From: Limnanthes douglasii subsp. nivea
Taxonomy: Eukaryota > Streptophyta > Magnoliopsida > Brassicales > Limnanthaceae
Direction: 5' to 3'
Assembly (NCBI GenBank): GCA_036936605.1
Contig: JAUPFV010000001.1
Coordinates: 116,258,771 to 116,322,770, forward strand
Length of the DNA: 64,000 nucleotides
Below the pieces are notes generated by a model. It ran no database searches. It had not been told where the DNA came from and saw only the letters and a program-made list of their open reading frames with translations. A program made the translations under genes and the position numbers. Each line of letters opens with the position of its first letter. Position 1 is the first letter of the stretch. Below are positions 59,297 through 64,000 of this stretch, piece after piece.

Positions 59297-62261
59297 TTAA
59301 GGCTGAGCCTTTGAAGATGGCTCAACTTCATCTATCTTCTTCTTCCCCTTGGGATCATCTTTCTCTTCGTTTGGGCTCTCCCCGGTGTTCTCTTCGTCAT
59401 CAGATGAGCATGCACTGGAGAAGGCAAGCCTGTCGCCTTCGGCCATTGTGTGATATGGGAGGTCTTCAGGCTCTACGTAAAGCCATAAATCCCCCAAGTT
59501 CCTCTTCGGGAACTTCTCATGGAAGAGCAGGACCATGTCTGATTTCACCTTGGCATACATTTGATCTTGAGTATCTATCACGTTGTTGGCATAAGCATCG
59601 ATCTTGGCCTGGATTTTGGCCTCCTGCTCCCTTAGCAGATCATCTTTCTCCCCTGCAGCTTGGGACACCGCGTTTTCAAGAGCAATCTTGTCACTAGTCA
59701 AGTTGTGGATAACTTGATCTTTGGCCTTGGTCTCCTCTTTTGAAGAGTTGAGGTCTTTCTCCAGTCCGGACAACTTCTCCCGGAGCTCCCTGATAGTGTC
59801 TTCTAGAGTAGCAACTTTTGTGGTACTCACCTCTTGGCTTTTCTTCAGCTCTTCATTTTCTCCCTTTAGAATGGCAGCATTTGAAGTGGCAGTAAGAAGG
59901 TCATCGGACAACCTCTCTTTGTGAGACTTGAGGTCTTTGATAAGATCTGCCTGACTTCGAACTTGTTTCTCCAACACAAGCATCGGTTAAACATTGCTTA
60001 ATAAAGAATGAGCTATAACATCCCTTTCACTTGAAATAGTAAAGGTCTTACCATTAAAAGCGACTGTGTTTGAAATACTCGGAGGGAGATAAGGCCCAGC
60101 AAAATCATCTCTGGGGAGATTGATAAAGTACTCACCAAGCCCACTGAGACCAGTGATGTCTACCCCATCAATGCTAAGACCTCCCCCTTCGACCTCATCG
60201 GTATGGAAGTCACCAGGTATCTCCTCTGCTTGTGTTGGGTCAGTGGGGTCAGCTTGGGGGAGAGGCTCCGGAGATCGGAGAGAAAGTTCGTCACCCTTAG
60301 AGGTCTTTTTCTTCTTGGCCTCCCGGTCTTTGCTTTCAGCTCCCCGTTTACGGTCTCTTTTGGAAGCCCTTGGAGGATTTGGGGAGTGAACCTCTTGCCT
60401 AACACTCTCCTGCTCTACCGTTTTCAAGAGAGCAGCATCAATTTGGCTGGGGGCTGGCCCCTCCGGATGCGTTGGAACATCCTCCTCCACCTCAACAGGG
60501 TTATCTCCACCCACCACTTTCTTGCCCTTCTTTTTGCCTTTCATTTTACTCGGGGCCTTGGCCCGGCCTGTCAAGTAAAGTGTCCCATCCGGTTTATGCG
60601 TCCTTTTGAGCACTACATCCGGAGGAGGTTGGATGGTGAGCTCTTCCCAAGTTAAGTCTCTCCGACCTGTGGTGTTCCAAAGGTGAGACCTTGCTAAGTT
60701 GCCCCCTGTGAAAGCATCATGGAACCGGTTCCCCCACTTCTCAGCAGCCCAAGCGTTGATCATGGTGCAAGTGGTCTGCCCGGTTTTCAAATGGTCACTG
60801 AAGTCCTTGGGCAGTACTGCTAAGGTAAAGATAAGACCAATTAGTTTAAACGAACTTGATTTAGAAAAAAAAGAGATAAAAATGTAAAGTAGGAGACTTA
60901 CGGTCACTCCTCCATCTGCTTGTGAGAAGACTTGGGTTGACTCCGGACTTGATTTTCTTCCCATTCTCCCAAGCACCACTTACAAACAGGAATTGGGTCC
61001 TCCAATTCCTCTCCGACTCTAGCAAGTCATCCACAGCTTTGAAGTTATCCCCCATATTGAAATGGTAAAAAGGGATGTGGAGGTTTCTACAGAGGCTGGC
61101 CACAGCAGCAAACTCCTCCATCAGTAGAGGGATCCTGGAGAGCCGAGAGGCCATAATGCAAGCCATAAGGGTGTACCAAGCATTGGGACTCAGCTGGCTT
61201 GGACAGAGCTTTATCAGATGAAAGTATCTGACAATCTCTGGGTCCAAGGGGAATCTGAGCCCCCAATTAAACAGCTCCGTGAAGATGACTACCTCGCTCA
61301 ACTTGCAATCCATGGGAGTTTCGGGGTCTATAGGAATTATTATCTTCACGTTCTCCGGAATTCCCCATTTTGTGCGCATCCGGCCCAGCTCAGCTGTGTG
61401 GATGAATGCGTAGTTGATCTTCTGCAGGGCGAGGAGGTACTTAACATTGACCTTGTGAAAACAAGGCCCTACCCTTCCTTTGAGACACTCCGGCAGATCC
61501 GGATGCCTCAAGCACAACTTTTCTTTGCCCTTGTCCTTTTGAGCAGTAACAGCACCACTAGTCTGTCCGGAAGGCTCAGACTCGAATGGAGCCTCTTCAA
61601 TAGAGTCATCCATTATTTCCTACATGATTGTTGAGGGATTTTGAGTAGTAGTGGTAAGGGGAAGATTTAGATTTGGCTCAGCCTGACTTCCGGACTCCTG
61701 CGCTTCAATGTTCACTTGGCTTCTGGCCTCCGGTTGGGGCTCTGGTATAGATACTTCTCTCCGAGGGCTTGAGCCACTGCCCTCCGGACCGGACAGTCTG
61801 TCCTTGGGAGCTCTAATGGGCACTTCTGACCCCGTACTACTGTCTTTGGCACCCAATTTCGAAGGGGTGCCCTTAGAAGCTTGAACCTTGATCAACCGAC
61901 CTTTTCTTCGGTCAACTAATTTCTGAGGAGAGGTTTCGGCGTCTGACCCCATAGCTAAGAAAGGGAAGGGTTTTTTAAAGCTTGTAGCCGTTAAACCTAG
62001 TTCAACGATGGGTTCCGACTCTTGAACCGAGGAGCCTGAGATAATAGGTGAAAGAGTGTTTTGAAATAACTTCTTCGGTTTGATGCCCTTTATGGAGGAA
62101 GAACCTTGGTCTGATTCTATGGGTGAAGTTGCTGGTTTGTCGATGGGCGAAGCGGGTAAGCCTGCTGCAATGCGCCTTTCCCTTTCAACCTTTTGCGCCT
62201 TTTCTAATTCAGAGAGATTGAGCCACCCGCCTTTGATCAAAGCGTTCCTCGCTGTAAACAT
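59297..62261 (-). pseudogene. E4 antisense extra gene (aORF), two exons, nearly intact
   Basis: Start ATG at 62259-62261 (MFTARNALIKGG); exon 1 62261-60902, intron 60820-60901 (82 bp, GTAAGT...TTTACCTTAG, phase 1), exon 2 60819-59297. Spliced length is 2883 nt, 961 codons, with no frameshift and only two nonsense codons (TAG 61620-61622, TAA 59987-59989; the E1 copy has CGA at the second). Parts: disordered Ser/Pro-rich N-terminus (about 1-215); domain with NWGLRFPLDPEIVRYFHLI and NAWYTLMACIMASRL, like PF04195 'putative gypsy type transposon' proteins; WAAEKWGNRF block; Lys/Arg-rich likely nuclear signals (KKGKK, KRDRKRG, AKKKK); conserved FAGPYLPPSISN segment; long heptad coiled coil (59480-59983); acidic tail (SSDDEENTGES). 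Extra sense or antisense genes are known in plant Tat-lineage elements; the function is unknown. I cannot exclude capture from a host gene. Confidence 0.82.
60820..60901 (-). other. Phase-1 intron in E4 antisense gene
   Basis: GTAAGT donor, CTAAT branch-like site, pyrimidine-rich run and TTTACCTTAG acceptor. Splicing joins GAC-C to CA-GTA in frame. The site is one Trp, three codons and one base along, exactly as in E1 (4087-4162) and E3 (43331-43397). Confidence 0.82.
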
Positions 62262-62357
62262 AAACAATATGGGTAAAAATTTGTTTTGAAGAGAAAAAGC
62301 TTTGAGAAATTGTAGAGTAAAAACGAGAGTGATGGTGAAACTGTAGAAAGCATTTCA

Positions 62358-62364
62358 ATTTATA
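62358..62364 (-). promoter_or_regulatory. TATA box of E4 antisense gene
   Basis: TATAAAT on the - strand, about 97 bases before the ATG at 62261. With the matching box in E3 it suggests the antisense gene has its own promoter inside the element, not the LTR. Confidence 0.55.
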
Positions 62365-62690
62365 GTAAATCTGAAAAAAGAGTTTGATTCCTATGAGAAT
62401 TCGAAAAGATTGGTAATGATTAAAACACGGCGCTGATGTCACCCTCTTTAATGAAGAGGTTGCTTTTCGAAGAAGGTGGGTGCGAGATTCAAGGTGAAAA
62501 AATGGCTGAAGAAACCAACCAAAAAGTGACACGTGTCCCATAAACTCTGGCAAAAAACTGTTTGGATTCACAGAGTTTTATCAGTCCGGATAAAACCATA
62601 GCACAAGTCAAAAGACCTGTCCGGGAAAAGCTACCCCTGATATCGGACTGTTTTTTCAGGTTTTTGACAAAGGCATTTGAACAAACACCC
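62365..62690. other. E4 region between antisense promoter and polypurine tract
   Basis: No gene. It would hold upstream promoter sequence of the antisense gene and the leader to the polypurine tract of the sense element. Confidence 0.5.
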
Positions 62691-62700
62691 AAAAAAGGGG
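62691..62700 (+). other. Polypurine tract of E4
   Basis: AAAAAAGGGG, followed by CTCC and then the LTR start TGATGAG at 62705. Relatives have AAAGGGGCTACC (E1) and GGGGGGCTAC (E3). It primes plus-strand DNA synthesis. Confidence 0.85.
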
Positions 62701-62704
62701 CTCC

Positions 62705-63112
62705 TGATGAGTCTGAATATTGCTTCCTCCCCAGACAGGGACATATCGGACCAAGGCCACCAGACTGGACAGGCCCCTTCGAACACTTAGCCCATTGGAC
62801 TGTTCGAACTATGACAAAAGTACTAAAAAACCTAAACACTTCTTGACTAAGCAACTTGCTCTTCTACTTAGATCTCATGGGTCTTTGAACATGACCAGGG
62901 TCCATTAAACATGACCCGAAAACCCATAAAGCCCAAATATAAGGGTATAAATACCCAACCACCTGCATTTAATATGGGGAATGAAAGTTAACTGTAACCA
63001 GGCTGCTTAATTCTCCCTCTACTCTCTACTCAAAATATTAAACACCCATAAACCTCCACAAAGCTCTAAAACAAATTACCAAATTACCCTCAGATATAAA
63101 TTAACCACACCA
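62705..63112 (+). repeat. 3' LTR of E4
   Basis: 408 bp, same length as the 5' LTR, with intact TATAAAT at 62946-62952. Followed by target duplication ACATT at 63113-63117. Confidence 0.95.
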
Positions 63113-63117
63113 ACATT

Positions 63118-64000
63118 GATTCAGTAATTTCTAATCACAATTAAGAATTCTTCGATTTACCTTCGGTTTCAAGACCAATTGGTTGTAAGTGGATATTTAG
63201 GAAGAAATGCCACACAAATTGTCCCATTCAAGCCTTTAAGGTAATATTGGTAGCCAAAGGTTTAAAAAAAGGATACATTACTTTGACACATCTGTTCTGA
63301 TTGTGAGAACCACAAATATAGAGATGTTCGTTGTAATTGCATCTATATACAATTTGAAGAATCACCAAATAGATGTCAAGACGACCTTCCTAAATGGAGA
63401 TCTCTATGATGAGGACTATATGGAATAATCTAATGGTTTTTACTTCTCGAGAATGAATCAAAGGTATGTAGGATTTTTAAGTCATTATATGGTTTTAAGA
63501 AAGCACCTAAGAAGTGTCATGAAAAGTTTGAGCATGCAATTGTATCCGATGAGTTTAGACACAACATTGAGGATAAATGTTTATACACTAAACTTTATGG
63601 TGTGGTCTTAGTGTGTTTATACTCAAATCATTTGCTCATACTGAGTAATGATATGGATAATATTATTAAAACAACTAAGTTTTTTCCAATACCTTTAAGA
63701 TGAATGATCTTAATGAAGGAAACAATATTTTGGGAATAAAAGTATTAACAAATAGTATGACTTGTTATTTAAGTCTGTCCCATTATATTGAGAAAGTATT
63801 TAATAATTATAAATATATGAAATTCGGAGAAGGACGTACAATTTGATCCTCGTTTAAAACTTTGAAAAAATCATTAGCTCAATTAGAATATACTAGTGCA
63901 ATGTGAAGTTTGTAGTATACAAATTTATGCAGTAGTGTTGATATTTCCTTTGCGGTAAGTAAAGTTCAATTTACGAGTAAACCACATACAGGACATTGAA
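63118..64000 (+). mobile_element. Copia element C, right part (RT), runs off window
   Basis: Broken frames give GCKWIFRKK, the copia phrase HQMDVKTTFLNGDLYDEDYME near 63360-63425, and LSHYIEKV- and YTS-like RT/RNase H parts to the window end. It continues the integrase part left of E4; removing E4 and one ACATT rejoins the two halves. Confidence 0.8.

Larger units (their letters stand above)
52697..63112 (+). mobile_element. E4: complete Ty3/gypsy retrotransposon with antisense gene
   Basis: 10416 bp, bounded by two 408-bp LTRs (52697-53104 and 62705-63112) with TG...CA ends and flanked by the target duplication ACATT (52692-52696 and 63113-63117). Order: LTR, tRNA-Arg primer site, gag-protease, a stop in leaky context, RT, RNase H, integrase, post-pol motif, spacer, antisense gene on the - strand, polypurine tract, LTR. 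It is inserted in copia C between integrase and RT. The LTRs differ at 14 of 408 positions by eye (about 96.6% identity), so it is the youngest datable gypsy element here. It cannot encode its own proteins because of nonsense and frameshift changes. Confidence 0.96.

Noticed and set aside
61611..61622. Conserved two-cistron break in the antisense gene (stop then nearby ATG in E4 and E1)
   Set aside because: The stops are at different codons in E4 and E1 and absent at that position in E3, so they look like independent mutations.
62262..62267. Earlier start for the E4 antisense gene at 62267
   Set aside because: That codon is TTG; the first ATG is at 62261 and matches the E1 start.

Overview
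This 64 kb window is nuclear DNA from a dicot plant with a repeat-rich genome. The evidence is a spliced six-exon ubiquitin-conjugating (E2) gene, an intronless PPR gene that I recognise as At1g53600-like, and a background made almost entirely of decayed plant LTR retrotransposons. There is no bacterial-style gene organisation. No species can be named from the sequence.

Layout. 1-6254: right part of a Ty3/gypsy element (E1, + strand). 6836 to about 11285: a very decayed Ty1/copia element (A). 11.3-15.3 kb: AT-rich DNA with a (TA)n run and a minisatellite. 15.3-19.5 kb: a second decayed copia element (D, - strand). 19.87-20.71 kb: a probable Mutator-type terminal-inverted-repeat element. 21.1-25.7 kb: tandem duplications and a decayed gypsy element (E5, - strand). 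26.3-31.4 kb: the only host-gene island, an E2 gene (+) and a PPR gene (-) that converge. 32.5-34.57 kb: a copia remnant (B) split by an 816-bp TRIM element. 34.57-40.9 kb: gypsy element E2 (+). 40.9-49.8 kb: gypsy element E3 (-, 5' truncated). 50.3 kb: a 223-bp MITE with a 9-bp target duplication. 51.8-64 kb: a copia remnant (C) interrupted by the complete gypsy element E4 (52697-63112, +). Here E1 to E4 are element names; the enzyme is always called ubiquitin-conjugating E2.

E1, E2, E3 and E4 belong to one gypsy family, probably Tat-lineage-like. E4 has a primer-binding site matching tRNA-Arg. E1, E3 and E4 carry an extra gene on the strand opposite gag-pol, between pol and the 3' LTR. It would encode about 960 residues, with a domain like the 'putative gypsy type transposon' family (PF04195), a basic region and a C-terminal coiled coil with an acidic tail. 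In all three copies it has a phase-1 intron at exactly the same codon position, and in two copies its own TATA box. All three elements that keep the protease-RT junction (E2, E3, E4) have a stop codon there at the same aligned position, followed by CAR and then YYA or a near match. This is the leaky-stop context known from tobamoviruses and the SIRE1 retroelement, and it suggests that pol is made by stop-codon readthrough. A short hairpin-like motif just after pol is also shared by all four. These three features are the best candidates for an under-described system. All copies here are disabled by nonsense and frameshift mutations.

Limits: domains were called by eye from recognised motifs. 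Lineage names, ages and boundaries of the most decayed elements are approximate.
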